This document shows positions 45,182 through 53,047 of a stretch of DNA of 64,000 bases, one piece after another. The stretch spans positions 331,169 through 395,168 of the forward strand of contig CAKRQL010000004.1 in NCBI GenBank assembly GCA_934393265.1, given 5' to 3'. Under the pieces are notes generated by a model, which saw only the letters and a program-made list of their open reading frames with translations, had not been told where the DNA came from and did no database searches. Each line of letters starts with the position of its first letter. The first letter of the stretch is position 1. The position numbers and the translations under genes are program-made. This DNA is from an uncultured Eubacteriales bacterium. Its GTDB lineage: Bacteria > Bacillota > Clostridia > Oscillospirales > CAG-272.

Positions 45182-47461
45182 TTACTCCTGCCCTTTAAGT
45201 GCCTCAACCATATCAATCCTTCTGTTCTTTCCGGCTACCATAAGACTGACGAGGAGGGACATTCCGACGGTCAGAAGAACCGTCATAATATAGGACATCG
45301 CGCCTATCGACATTTTCATCTCATACTCCGACGCGAGGGTTTTCAGCATATACAGGAGCGTCAGCACGCCGAGCGGTATTCCTATAATTATTCCGACTAT
45401 CGAAAGGGATAGGTTCTGCCCTGCGAGAAGTCTGCCAATCTTTTTATCCCTGAAACCGACGACCTTGAGCGTCGCCATCTCGCGATAGCGTTCTGTATAG
45501 CTCATCGCGCCGAGGTTGTAGAGAACGATTATGCCGAGGAGGAGCGCGCCACCGACAAGCATGTAAATCATGGTATCCATAATGGAGAGGAAAACCTCGA
45601 AGGAGTCCATTATCATCTGCTTTGACTGGACGGATTTTATGGAGGAGGACGATGTGATCTCTCCTTTCTCCGTATCGGTATAAATCGAGTCGATCGTATA
45701 TGGGATTTTCAGCAGGTCTGCATACTTCCCCGAAACGACGATATTCTCCGTCACGCTCCGGAAGATGCCGGCGACGCGCAGGGTGTATGTATCGTCCGTG
45801 CCGAACGGGCTCACCGTCAGCGTGTCTCCCGGACGGAGGGAAAACCGCTCTGCAAGGCGCATACACACATACGCGCCGTCATCGCCTATATCAATCTTCC
45901 TCGTGCTCTCGTCCATTATGCGGATTCTATCATGGGTGATGTTGTAGATGTCAAGAGACACCGTCTTCCCCTCTATCTGCACGCTGACCGAGCCGCTGCA
46001 GTCGCCGTCGTATTTCTCTATGACCTCCCGGCGCTCCTCATCCGTCACGCCCTCGGAAAGGAATATGCGCGAGGAATAATTCAGTCCGTTTTCATAGTAC
46101 ATATCGAGAAATGCGTTCATGGTATCTTTCATACCGAACGCGGCAAGGATAAGAATTGTGCACCCCACTATTCCGACCATGCTCATCGCCGTCCGCGCCT
46201 TATGCCGGACTATATCGCGCATGTTCCACCTCGTCCCGAACGGGATACGGTGAAAGAGTTTTGTACGCTCTATGAGCATGGGCTTCATTTTCTTCGGAGT
46301 ATAGGGACGGAGGGCGTCTGCCGCAGTGCCGGCGAGCATCTGTCTTGTCGAAAGGAAGCCTATCTGCGTCAGGAGAAGGATAATAACCGCCACGACGGCA
46401 ATGCAGAAGCCCGGGAGCACGAGCCGCCACTCCGGCAGGTCCATGTATGTGCCCATCATGCCGTCCGGGTTCATTATAAACCACGCGACGGCGTAGCCGA
46501 CCCCAATGCCGAGCGCGGTGCCGACGACGGCGACGAAAAACGCGAAGGAGGTGTAATGGCGGATTATGCGACTGTCGTGAAAGCCGAGTGCCTTTAAGGT
46601 TCCTATCTGCGTTTTCTCCTTAGCCGTCAGACGGTGCATGGTGGTAACCATGGTGAGGAGCCCTATAAGGAGGAATAGCGCGGGGAGTATACTTCCCATA
46701 GCCTTTCCCTCGTCGACCTCTCCCTCTGCCTGCGAATATGCAAGACTCTCCTCCTTTGTAAGGATTACGGTAGTACTTCCGAGAGCCTTGTTCACCTCCT
46801 CCGAGAAGGCGTCCTTATCAAGCTCTGAGATAACATTTATCTGCGGGTAGTAGCCGAAGCCTACGGCACTCTCATAAAGGGCAGGCGATATATAGGCGAA
46901 GCCGTGGGTCTTGAAATCCGGCATAAGCTGGGTGTTGTCGCGGACGCATATCATCTGCTCTGCGGCTTTTATAAGCCCTGCTACCTTGCCGGATATTTCA
47001 ATACCGCGGTAGGTAAAGGTGAGCGTGTCGCCGAGGCTTATATTATTTTCCGCGGCGTAACGGTCAGAGAGCCATATTCCGTCCGCGCTCTCGCCGTCGT
47101 ATGCAGCTCCGTCAATCAGAACGAATGAGGAGACCGAGAAGTCTGTGGTCACGGCGAGGGCGACGCTGTCCCCTCCGCTGTCCTTCACATCGACATTGAC
47201 GGAGAGGAAGCGGGCGGCGGCGGTGACGCCGTCGATATTCTTTATTTTTCCGAGGTCGCCATCGGCAAAGCCGCTCTCGCTCACAAGCCGGTAATCGGCG
47301 AAATTGCAATCATCGAAGAACGAAAACATATTGTGCTCTATGCTCGCCCACTCCATATTGAAGCCGAGAAACATCCCGACGCCGAGCATAACCATAAGAA
47401 TCATTGAGATGAACTGCGCCTTATAGCTCCACGCCGTGCGGAGCATTTTTCTTATCAGCAT
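45182..47461 (-). CDS. MacB/FtsX-type ABC transporter permease
   Basis: A 759-residue membrane protein with two FtsX-type modules: spans near residues 15-35, 255-285, 305-330 and 350-375, then 430-450, 640-665, 690-715 and 725-745, separated by extracytoplasmic domains. This topology is typical of MacB/LolCDE-like and peptide-resistance exporters in Firmicutes (single long permease). The first span is followed by a large periplasm-side domain. The ATPase gene lies 11 bases upstream. Cargo could be a peptide, lipid or antibiotic; sequence does not tell. Confidence 0.9.
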   Translation of the reverse strand: MLIRKMLRTAWSYKAQFISMILMVMLGVGMFLGFNMEWASIEHNMFSFFDDCNFADYRLVSESGFADGDLGKIKNIDGVTAAARFLSVNVDVKDSGGDSVALAVTTDFSVSSFVLIDGAAYDGESADGIWLSDRYAAENNISLGDTLTFTYRGIEISGKVAGLIKAAEQMICVRDNTQLMPDFKTHGFAYISPALYESAVGFGYYPQINVISELDKDAFSEEVNKALGSTTVILTKEESLAYSQAEGEVDEGKAMGSILPALFLLIGLLTMVTTMHRLTAKEKTQIGTLKALGFHDSRIIRHYTSFAFFVAVVGTALGIGVGYAVAWFIMNPDGMMGTYMDLPEWRLVLPGFCIAVVAVIILLLTQIGFLSTRQMLAGTAADALRPYTPKKMKPMLIERTKLFHRIPFGTRWNMRDIVRHKARTAMSMVGIVGCTILILAAFGMKDTMNAFLDMYYENGLNYSSRIFLSEGVTDEERREVIEKYDGDCSGSVSVQIEGKTVSLDIYNITHDRIRIMDESTRKIDIGDDGAYVCMRLAERFSLRPGDTLTVSPFGTDDTYTLRVAGIFRSVTENIVVSGKYADLLKIPYTIDSIYTDTEKGEITSSSSIKSVQSKQMIMDSFEVFLSIMDTMIYMLVGGALLLGIIVLYNLGAMSYTERYREMATLKVVGFRDKKIGRLLAGQNLSLSIVGIIIGIPLGVLTLLYMLKTLASEYEMKMSIGAMSYIMTVLLTVGMSLLVSLMVAGKNRRIDMVEALKGQE

Positions 47462-47472
47462 ACCGTGCTCCT

Positions 47473-48174
47473 TTACCAGTCGATGTCATCGGCGGACGCG
47501 GGATTCTCCTGCTCCGTTACAGATATTACCTTGCCGTTTTTCACGCGGATAACGGTATCAGCCATTTTCGCGATGTTCTGGTTATGCGTGACTATCACTA
47601 TCGTTTTTCCGTATTCGCGCGCCATTCTGAGCAGGAGCTTCAGAACAAGGACGCCGGTCGCGGAGTCGAGCGCGCCGGTCGGCTCATCGCAGAGGAGAAT
47701 TTTCGGATTTTTCGCGAGGGCACGGGCTATCGATACGCGCTGCTGCTCTCCTCCCGAGAGCTCTGACGGGAAGTTCTTTGCATGGTCGGCAAGACCGACC
47801 TCGGAGAGCATTTTAGTTGCCGAGAGCGGCTCCCTTGTTATTTCCTTTACAAGCGCGACATTCTCATGCACCGTGAGCGTCGGGATAAGGTTATAGAACT
47901 GGAATACAAATCCGACGGTCTCCGCGCGGTAATCCGCGAGCTCATTATTTGAGAGGGTGGAAATATCCTTTCCGCACACTACTATCTTCCCGGACGTCGG
48001 GCTGTCAAGACCGCCGAGCAGGTTAAGAAGAGTGCTTTTCCCCGCTCCTGACGGACCGAGTATCACCACAAACCTCCCCTCATCGAGCGAGAGGTCCACG
48101 CCGTCAAGAGCGTGGAGCTCGTGCTCGCCGCTCGTGTACACGCGGCTCACATTCTGAAATTCTACGATTGCCAT
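47473..48174 (-). CDS. MacB-type ABC transporter ATP-binding protein
   Basis: A 233-residue ATPase for the adjacent permease. Walker A GPSGAGKST near residues 39-47, Q-loop in GFVFQFYNLIPTLTVHENV, signature LSGGEQQRVSIARAL near 140-154 and Walker B ILLCDEPTGALD. Typical of the MacB/LolD branch. I start at MAIVEFQNVSRVY (48174), five bases after GGAGG; earlier codons have no such site. Upstream lies the palindrome-rich element at 48230-48438. Confidence 0.93.
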   Translation of the reverse strand: MAIVEFQNVSRVYTSGEHELHALDGVDLSLDEGRFVVILGPSGAGKSTLLNLLGGLDSPTSGKIVVCGKDISTLSNNELADYRAETVGFVFQFYNLIPTLTVHENVALVKEITREPLSATKMLSEVGLADHAKNFPSELSGGEQQRVSIARALAKNPKILLCDEPTGALDSATGVLVLKLLLRMAREYGKTIVIVTHNQNIAKMADTVIRVKNGKVISVTEQENPASADDIDW

Positions 48175-48229
48175 TTTTTCCTCCGTTTGTATATGATAAT
48201 TTTTTATAGTCTTTTTTCGGCGCACGCGT

Positions 48230-48438
48230 AGTTAGCATATGCTAACATCGTGCCTCTCAAAAAGGGAAATTGCTTTCCCTTTTTGTATTCTTATTATCAA
48301 GTGGGTGGCGAAGCCCTGTATTTTCAGAATTGCTTCAAGGTTACCGTATGCTAACTCTTTGGCTTTTGAAAATCTGCCCAAAGGCAGATTTTCATCGTGT
48401 ATTATATCATATACTCCCGGAGTTTGCAATAGCTAACT
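48230..48438. repeat. Palindrome-rich intergenic element (MITE-like or operator array)
   Basis: A 209-base stretch between the ZIP and ABC genes. It is bounded by inverted AGTTAGC (48230-48236) and GCTAACT (48432-48438). Inside are the perfect 16-base palindrome GTTAGCATATGCTAAC (48231-48246), a near copy GTTACCGTATGCTAAC (48340-48355, 14 of 16 bases the same), and two perfect 12-base-pair hairpins with four-base loops (48258-48285 and 48367-48394). Reading frames of about 65 codons cross it on both strands but have no convincing ribosome site. It could be a small non-autonomous mobile element, or a regulatory array for the ABC exporter. Confidence 0.65.
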
Positions 48439-48478
48439 CGTATTTTTTTGCAAAAACTCGCGGGAAATATCATATTTT

Positions 48479-49252
48479 TCAGGAAAAGACTATATCAAGT
48501 ATCATCATGAGCGTAAATCCGACGGCGAAGAGGACAGTCCCTGTCTCGGGGCAATCCTCTCCGTACATCTCCGGTATCAGCTCGCGGACGACGACATATA
48601 GCATGGCTCCGGCGGCGAAGGCAAGAAGATACGGGAGGGCAGGAATGATTACCGACGAAAGAAGCAGCGTCAGCACCGCGGCGACCGGCTCGACGACACC
48701 GGAGAGGACGCCGCCGAGGAATGCGCGCCCCCTGCTCTTTCCCGAGGCGTGCAACGGCATTGAGACTATCGCCCCCTCCGGGAAATTCTGTATCGCTATC
48801 CCGGCGGAGAGCGCGAGTGCGCCAGCCGCGCTTATCTCCCCTCCTCCGGCGAGATAGCCCGCGTACACTGCTCCCACTGCCATGCCCTCCGGTATGTTAT
48901 GGAGGGTCACGGCGAGGACGGTCATGAATGTATGTCCCATGCCGCGGCGGGATCCGTCCTCCTCTGCCCGTTTGTTTATAATCGGTATCAGCCGGTTGAG
49001 GAGCATCAGAAAGGCAATCCCGGCGAGAAAGCCTGTGGCGGCGGGAACAAACGACCACGTGCCCATCCACAGAGATTCCTCTACCGCAGGAATTATGAGG
49101 CTCCAGACCGAGGCGGCGACCATGACCCCGGCGGCAAAGCCGACGAGCGCGTGTCCCACCCGCGCTCCCATTCCGCGACGCATGAGAAACACCCACGCGG
49201 CTCCGAGGGAGGTACCGAGAAAAGGTATCATTATACCGTAAAAGGTTTCCAT
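48479..49252 (-). CDS. ZIP-family metal transporter
   Basis: A 257-residue membrane protein with about eight spans. The two metal-binding helices carry HNIPEGMAVG near residues 118-127 and IQNFPEGAIVSMPL near 153-166, the ZIP (ZupT-like) hallmark; the first has His-Asn-x-x-Pro-Glu and the second Asn-Phe-Pro-Glu. A short loop with Lys/Arg/Glu precedes the first. Probably imports zinc or another divalent cation. A promoter-like CTGGCA-17-TATCAT lies upstream near 49337-49365, weaker than others here. The uraA terminator isolates it from the permease before it. Confidence 0.92.
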   Translation of the reverse strand: METFYGIMIPFLGTSLGAAWVFLMRRGMGARVGHALVGFAAGVMVAASVWSLIIPAVEESLWMGTWSFVPAATGFLAGIAFLMLLNRLIPIINKRAEEDGSRRGMGHTFMTVLAVTLHNIPEGMAVGAVYAGYLAGGGEISAAGALALSAGIAIQNFPEGAIVSMPLHASGKSRGRAFLGGVLSGVVEPVAAVLTLLLSSVIIPALPYLLAFAAGAMLYVVVRELIPEMYGEDCPETGTVLFAVGFTLMMILDIVFS

Positions 49253-49378
49253 TGTAAGCTCCGTTTGCTTTTACTATGAGGGGCGGCGGGTGCCGAGCTC
49301 TGTTTGCTGCGACAGCACCGCCCCTCTTTATACATGATACACTTTTTCTCCGATTTTGCCAGTCAGCCGAAGATATGC

Positions 49379-49418
49379 AAAAAAATGCGCCGCGACAATT
49401 GTCCCCCTGCCGCGGCGC
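49379..49418 (-). terminator. Terminator of uraA
   Basis: Stem GCGCCGCG/CGCGGCGC (49418-49411 with 49394-49387) followed on the minus strand by A and a run of seven T, 20 bases after the uraA stop. Confidence 0.9.
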
Positions 49419-49437
49419 CCGAGTATGAGTTATTATC

Positions 49438-50871
49438 TTATTTTGTAGTGTCGGTCTCTGCCGCGTCCTCTGCGGTAGCGTCAACGGTCGCGGTTTCCTC
49501 CGCTATGGCGGGGGTCTGCTCGTCGTCATGCTTTCCGAGATTTACAAGTACATTCGTGATTATACCGAGAATGAGCGCGCAGGCAACCGAGGTGATAGTG
49601 ACCTTTCCGAAGCTCAGAGCCATGCCGCCGACGCCGGCGATAAGGATTACCGAGACCACGAAGAGGTTCCTGTTGTCGCCGAGGTCAACGGTCTGAATCA
49701 TCTTGAGACCCGAGACCGCGATGAAGCCGTAGAGGGTGACGCAGACGCCGCCCATTACGCAGGACGGGATAGTAGCGAGGAAGGTTACGAACGGGGCGAA
49801 GAAGGAAGCGACTATCGCCATTATTGCGGTGGCGAGGATTGTAACCACGGAGGCGTTTCCGGATATTGCGACGCAACCGACCGACTCACCGTAGGTTGTG
49901 TTCGGGCAGCCGCCAAAGAACGCGCCGACCATGGAGCCGACACCGTCACCGAGGAGGGTGCGGTCAAGTCCGGGATCCTCGAGCAGGTCCTTCTCTATTA
50001 TGGAGGAGATGTTCTTATGGTCTGCTATATGCTCTGCGAACACGACGAACGCGACGGGAACATACGCAACCGCTATTGTGCCTATATAAGAGCCGATACC
50101 GGCCTCGGAGAGATTGCCGAATGCACGGAACGCCTCGACAAAGGTGAAGTCCGGATACCACTGCATGGATGCAAACTTACCGAAGTCTATGAGCTTCAGC
50201 GCGTCTACCGACGCGACATTTCCGATTACCGTAAAGACGGTAGCGACGAGGTAGCCGGCTACGATACCGACGATAAAGGGGATCATCTGGAGAGTCTTTG
50301 ATATACGCTTACCGTATACCGAGCAAAGGACGGTCACAAAGAGAGTTACGAGACCGCATATAAGGGCGACATACTGATTTGCGACCGGGGCGCCGTTTTC
50401 AAGCACGCTGCCGCGGAAGAGGTCGCCTATTGCGTTCTTTGCAAGCGAGAGACCGATTATCGCGACGGTGGGTCCGATTACGACGGCGGGCATGAGCTTA
50501 CCGACCCAGCCGGAGCCGAACTTCTTTACAAGGAGAGCTATGACAACATAGACGAGCCCGGCGAAAAACGCGCCGATTATAAGACCGAGGTAGCCGACTG
50601 CAAGGGTCGCCGCGCCGGCAAACGCCGCCGCCATGGAGCCGAGGAAGGCAAAGGACGAGCCGAGGAACACGGGGCTCCTGAATTTCGTGAAGAGAAGATA
50701 GACTATGGTACCGACGCCTGCGCCGAAGAGCGCGGCGGACTGTGACATCCCGTGCCCTATTGCCGACGGGACGGCTATCGTGGCGGCGAGGATGGCGAGG
50801 AGCTGCTGCAGGGCGAAGACGATGACCTTGTGGGGTGCGGGTCTGTCGCTTACATTGTAGATGAGTTTCAT
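49438..50871 (-). CDS. uraA: Uracil permease (NCS2 family)
   Basis: A 477-residue proton-coupled nucleobase importer with 12-14 hydrophobic spans. NCS2 features: QQLLAILAATIAVPSAIG near the start, the conserved FAEHIADHKNISSIIEKDL near 280 (split: FAEHIADHK, NISSIIEKDL), and GGCPNTTYGESVG near 318-330, with a Glu-His pair as in UraA/PyrP. An acidic Thr/Ala/Glu-rich C-terminal tail of about 35 residues is added. Start ATG 50871 lies seven bases after AGGAG; a much longer in-frame reading covers only the leader. The leader carries a PyrR-type attenuator, which supports uracil over xanthine as substrate. Confidence 0.93.
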   Translation of the reverse strand: MKLIYNVSDRPAPHKVIVFALQQLLAILAATIAVPSAIGHGMSQSAALFGAGVGTIVYLLFTKFRSPVFLGSSFAFLGSMAAAFAGAATLAVGYLGLIIGAFFAGLVYVVIALLVKKFGSGWVGKLMPAVVIGPTVAIIGLSLAKNAIGDLFRGSVLENGAPVANQYVALICGLVTLFVTVLCSVYGKRISKTLQMIPFIVGIVAGYLVATVFTVIGNVASVDALKLIDFGKFASMQWYPDFTFVEAFRAFGNLSEAGIGSYIGTIAVAYVPVAFVVFAEHIADHKNISSIIEKDLLEDPGLDRTLLGDGVGSMVGAFFGGCPNTTYGESVGCVAISGNASVVTILATAIMAIVASFFAPFVTFLATIPSCVMGGVCVTLYGFIAVSGLKMIQTVDLGDNRNLFVVSVILIAGVGGMALSFGKVTITSVACALILGIITNVLVNLGKHDDEQTPAIAEETATVDATAEDAAETDTTK

Positions 50872-50922
50872 GTTTTTTCTCCTTTTTTTGCTTTTTTCGG
50901 AAACCAAGCCATGTTGCCGGGC

Positions 50923-51031
50923 AAAAAAAAATCCTGCCTGTCGGCAAGACCTAACCCGCCCCCGCACCGTAAACTCCCCCGGCGCGCGGACTATCGCAAA
51001 TCTTGTCGGCATCTCTGTACCGAACTTAAAG
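50923..51031 (-). promoter_or_regulatory. PyrR-binding attenuator in the uraA leader
   Basis: The leader transcript folds a hairpin UCGGUA/UGCCGA closing the hexaloop CAGAGA (51023-51006). That hexaloop and the lower stem UCUU/AAGA match the PyrR-binding loops of B. subtilis pyr genes. An intrinsic terminator TCTTGCC-GACA-GGCAGGA plus eight or nine T lies at 50949-50923. The segment CAAGATT (51005-50999) can pair with GGTCTTG (50951-50945), an antiterminator that excludes both the binding loop's lower stem and the terminator. Uridine nucleotides bound to PyrR would thus switch uraA off. pyrR itself is not in the window. Confidence 0.85.
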
Positions 51032-51049
51032 ACCTGATTTTCACGGAGT

Positions 51050-51078
51050 ATTATATCACGGGGAGACGCAAATGTAAA
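51050..51078 (-). promoter_or_regulatory. Promoter of uraA
   Basis: TTTACA (51078-51073), 17-base spacer, TATAAT (51055-51050). Predicted start near 51043, just upstream of the PyrR-type loop, giving a leader of about 170 bases. Confidence 0.92.
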
Positions 51079-51198
51079 TAGCTTTTCCGAAGTTTTGTCG
51101 TTTTTTCCGTTTTTCACAGAAAATACAGTGCGACGGCTCTTAGAATTTGAGTATTTTTCACATCACGGCGCGAAATGGGAAATTTTTTCGCTTTATTC

Positions 51199-51227
51199 TT
51201 GAATTGTTAATTATTATGATGTATAAT
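51199..51227 (+). promoter_or_regulatory. Promoter of yajC
   Basis: TTGAAT (51199-51204), 17-base spacer, TATAAT (51222-51227), 34 bases upstream of the yajC ATG. Confidence 0.88.
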
Positions 51228-51260
51228 GTAATGGAAAATATTTTTTGAAAGGTATAGTGT

Positions 51261-51692
51261 ATGTTGAATTTTCTACTTGAAACCGGCTCAGGCAGCGGCA
51301 CATCGACAAGCAGCTTTAACTGGATCTCGATAATCATGATACTCGTCATGATTGCCGCTCTCTATTTTCTCATGATCCGCCCGCAGAAGAAGCAGCAGAA
51401 GAAGGACGACGAGATGCGCTCCTCGCTCGCTGTCGGTGACGAGGTCACGACGATAGGCGGAATAATCGGCAAGGTCGTCTCCATAAAGGACGAAACCTTT
51501 GTCCTCGAGACGACAAAGGACCGCACGAAGATACGCTTCCTCAAGGGAGCTATACGCACCATTGACGTAAAGGCAGAGGACATCGCCGCAAGCGTCATGG
51601 AGCAGAAAGCAGAGGGCGCAGAGAACGCGGCGGAGAACGCAGAAGCCGCGTCCGAGCCGACAGCCGACGAAAAGAAGGACGAGAATAAGTAA
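51261..51692 (+). CDS. yajC: Preprotein translocase subunit YajC
   Basis: A 143-residue membrane protein that accompanies SecDF. One membrane span near residues 20-40 (ISIIMILVMIAALYFLMIRP), the RPQKKQQKK cytosolic motif, and the conserved LAVGDEVTTIGGIIGKVVSI near 55-74. A C-terminal Ala/Glu-rich acidic tail of about 35 residues is longer than usual. Own promoter upstream; AAAGG before the ATG. Confidence 0.94.
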   Translation: MLNFLLETGSGSGTSTSSFNWISIIMILVMIAALYFLMIRPQKKQQKKDDEMRSSLAVGDEVTTIGGIIGKVVSIKDETFVLETTKDRTKIRFLKGAIRTIDVKAEDIAASVMEQKAEGAENAAENAEAASEPTADEKKDENK

Positions 51693-51722
51693 TTCTCCCC
51701 CTCCCCGGAATAAAAAAGCAAG

Positions 51723-51768
51723 CCTCCGAATATGTCTTTTAACAGAAAGACTGTTCGGAGGTTTCTTT
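51723..51768 (+). promoter_or_regulatory. Hairpin covering the ribosome site of the TIGR04086-type gene
   Basis: CCTCCGAA (51723-51730) pairs with TTCGGAGG (51754-51761), and inside GTCTTT pairs with AAAGAC (51734-51739 with 51746-51751). The GGAGG that would start translation at 51769 is fully inside the stem, and TTTCTTT follows it. It may act as a partial terminator after yajC, as a translational switch, or both. Confidence 0.65.
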
Positions 51769-52185
51769 ATGAAAAAAAGGCACACCTCCTCCGGCTTTGC
51801 CACCGGGCGAGGCGGAGGGATAGTTATAGGAATAGTTCTGCAAGCCGTGCTGCTCGTCATACTGTGTGCCGTCGGCGCGCTCATTGCAATAGGCGGCGGG
51901 GACCCCGTGCCGAGGGCGGGGGCATACTCGCTCGCCGCATTTCTCATAACCGGGGCGCTCTCCGCCCTTATAATATCGGCGACGCGGCGGGAGGGCGGAT
52001 TCATATCCGCGTTTCTCTCTTCCCTTGCCTTTGTGATAATTCTCTTTACCGTCGGGATAATCGCGGGCGGCGGAAAGCTCGCCGGGGCGGTATTTGTAAA
52101 TTATCTCTGCTATCTGCCGCTCTCGGCACTGTTCGCCTACCTCGGCGGGCTCCGCCGCGGGAGACGGCACCGCTCATTCAGATAA
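51769..52185 (+). CDS. TIGR04086-family membrane protein
   Basis: A 138-residue protein with four membrane spans (about residues 17-42, 52-70, 77-98 and 105-126) and basic ends. Size, topology and place directly after yajC match the TIGR04086 (YrzE-like) family of Firmicutes, whose function is not known. Its ribosome site lies inside a hairpin. The 3' end overlaps the convergent pyridoxal kinase gene by 12 bases. Confidence 0.8.
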   Translation: MKKRHTSSGFATGRGGGIVIGIVLQAVLLVILCAVGALIAIGGGDPVPRAGAYSLAAFLITGALSALIISATRREGGFISAFLSSLAFVIILFTVGIIAGGGKLAGAVFVNYLCYLPLSALFAYLGGLRRGRRHRSFR

Positions 52186-53007
52186 GCGGGATATAAGGAG
52201 CGGGAGCGCCTCCTCAAAATTGACGCCGTAGAAGCGGGCGCTCTTATCCCTCGCGGTATGCTTCATTGCGTCAAGGGTCACATCGGTGGCGAGCTCAAGC
52301 GCGCGCACCTCACCGAGGGAGCGCATGACGCCTCCGAGGGTGACGGAGGCGAAGAGGTCGCCCGTGCCGTGATAGGATTTCGGAAGCTTTTCGTTAAGAT
52401 ACAGGGTATACTCCCCGCTCTCGCCGTCAAGGTGCATGAAGCCTATCTTGTCGTCGGAGAAGCTGACGCCGCTTATCGCCGCGCTCCTTGCCCCGAGGGA
52501 GACGAGCCCGGAAAGGAGCTCTCTTATATACTTCTCGTCGTATTTTTCTCTGTACGGCATGCCGAGCATGAGAGCAGCCTCCGTCACATTGGGCACGACG
52601 AGGTCAGCCATGCGGCACATATCCGCCATCAGGGGAGGAAACTCCGCCGTAAAGCCCGGATAGAGGCTCCCGTTATCAGCCATTGCGGGGTCTATAAGGA
52701 TGTATGCTCCCCTTTCCTTTTGCCGTCTTATGAGTTCCGCGACGAGGGCGACCTGCCTTTTCGAGCCGAGGTAGCCCGTATATACGGCGTCAAAGTCTAT
52801 ACCGAGGCGGGAAAAGACCGCGCCTATCGGCTCTATCTCATCTGTCAGGTCCCGGAAAGTGAACTCCGGGAACGCGGTATGGGTTGAGAGAACGGCGGTC
52901 GGGAGGACGGAGCACTCCACCCCCGAAGCCGATATTACCGGGAGGGCAACGGTGAGAGAGCATTTTCCGACGCAGGAGATGTCCTGCACTGTAAGAATTC
53001 TTTTCAT
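52174..53007 (-). CDS. pdxY: Pyridoxal/pyridoxamine kinase
   Basis: A 277-residue ribokinase-fold enzyme that phosphorylates B6 vitamers in the salvage path. It opens with RILTVQDISCVGKCSLTVALP near 3-23 (quoted in parts: RILTVQDIS, CVGKCSLTVALP), has YTGYLGS near 96-102, DPAMADNG near 126-133, and the catalytic GTGDLFAS near 217-224 with the anion-hole Gly and Asp. PdxY/PdxK-like of the form common in Clostridia, where YKQ-type variants also exist. Convergent with the TIGR04086-type gene. Confidence 0.88.
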   Translation of the reverse strand: MKRILTVQDISCVGKCSLTVALPVISASGVECSVLPTAVLSTHTAFPEFTFRDLTDEIEPIGAVFSRLGIDFDAVYTGYLGSKRQVALVAELIRRQKERGAYILIDPAMADNGSLYPGFTAEFPPLMADMCRMADLVVPNVTEAALMLGMPYREKYDEKYIRELLSGLVSLGARSAAISGVSFSDDKIGFMHLDGESGEYTLYLNEKLPKSYHGTGDLFASVTLGGVMRSLGEVRALELATDVTLDAMKHTARDKSARFYGVNFEEALPLLISRLSE

Positions 53008-53047
53008 TTTGTTTTCCTTTTTGTTTTATATCGGGATATGTTTACCG

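Noticed and set aside
48232..48436. Small protein genes of about 65 codons on both strands of the palindrome-rich element
   Set aside because: No ribosome sites, both strands open over the same repeats, and no protein-like family features.
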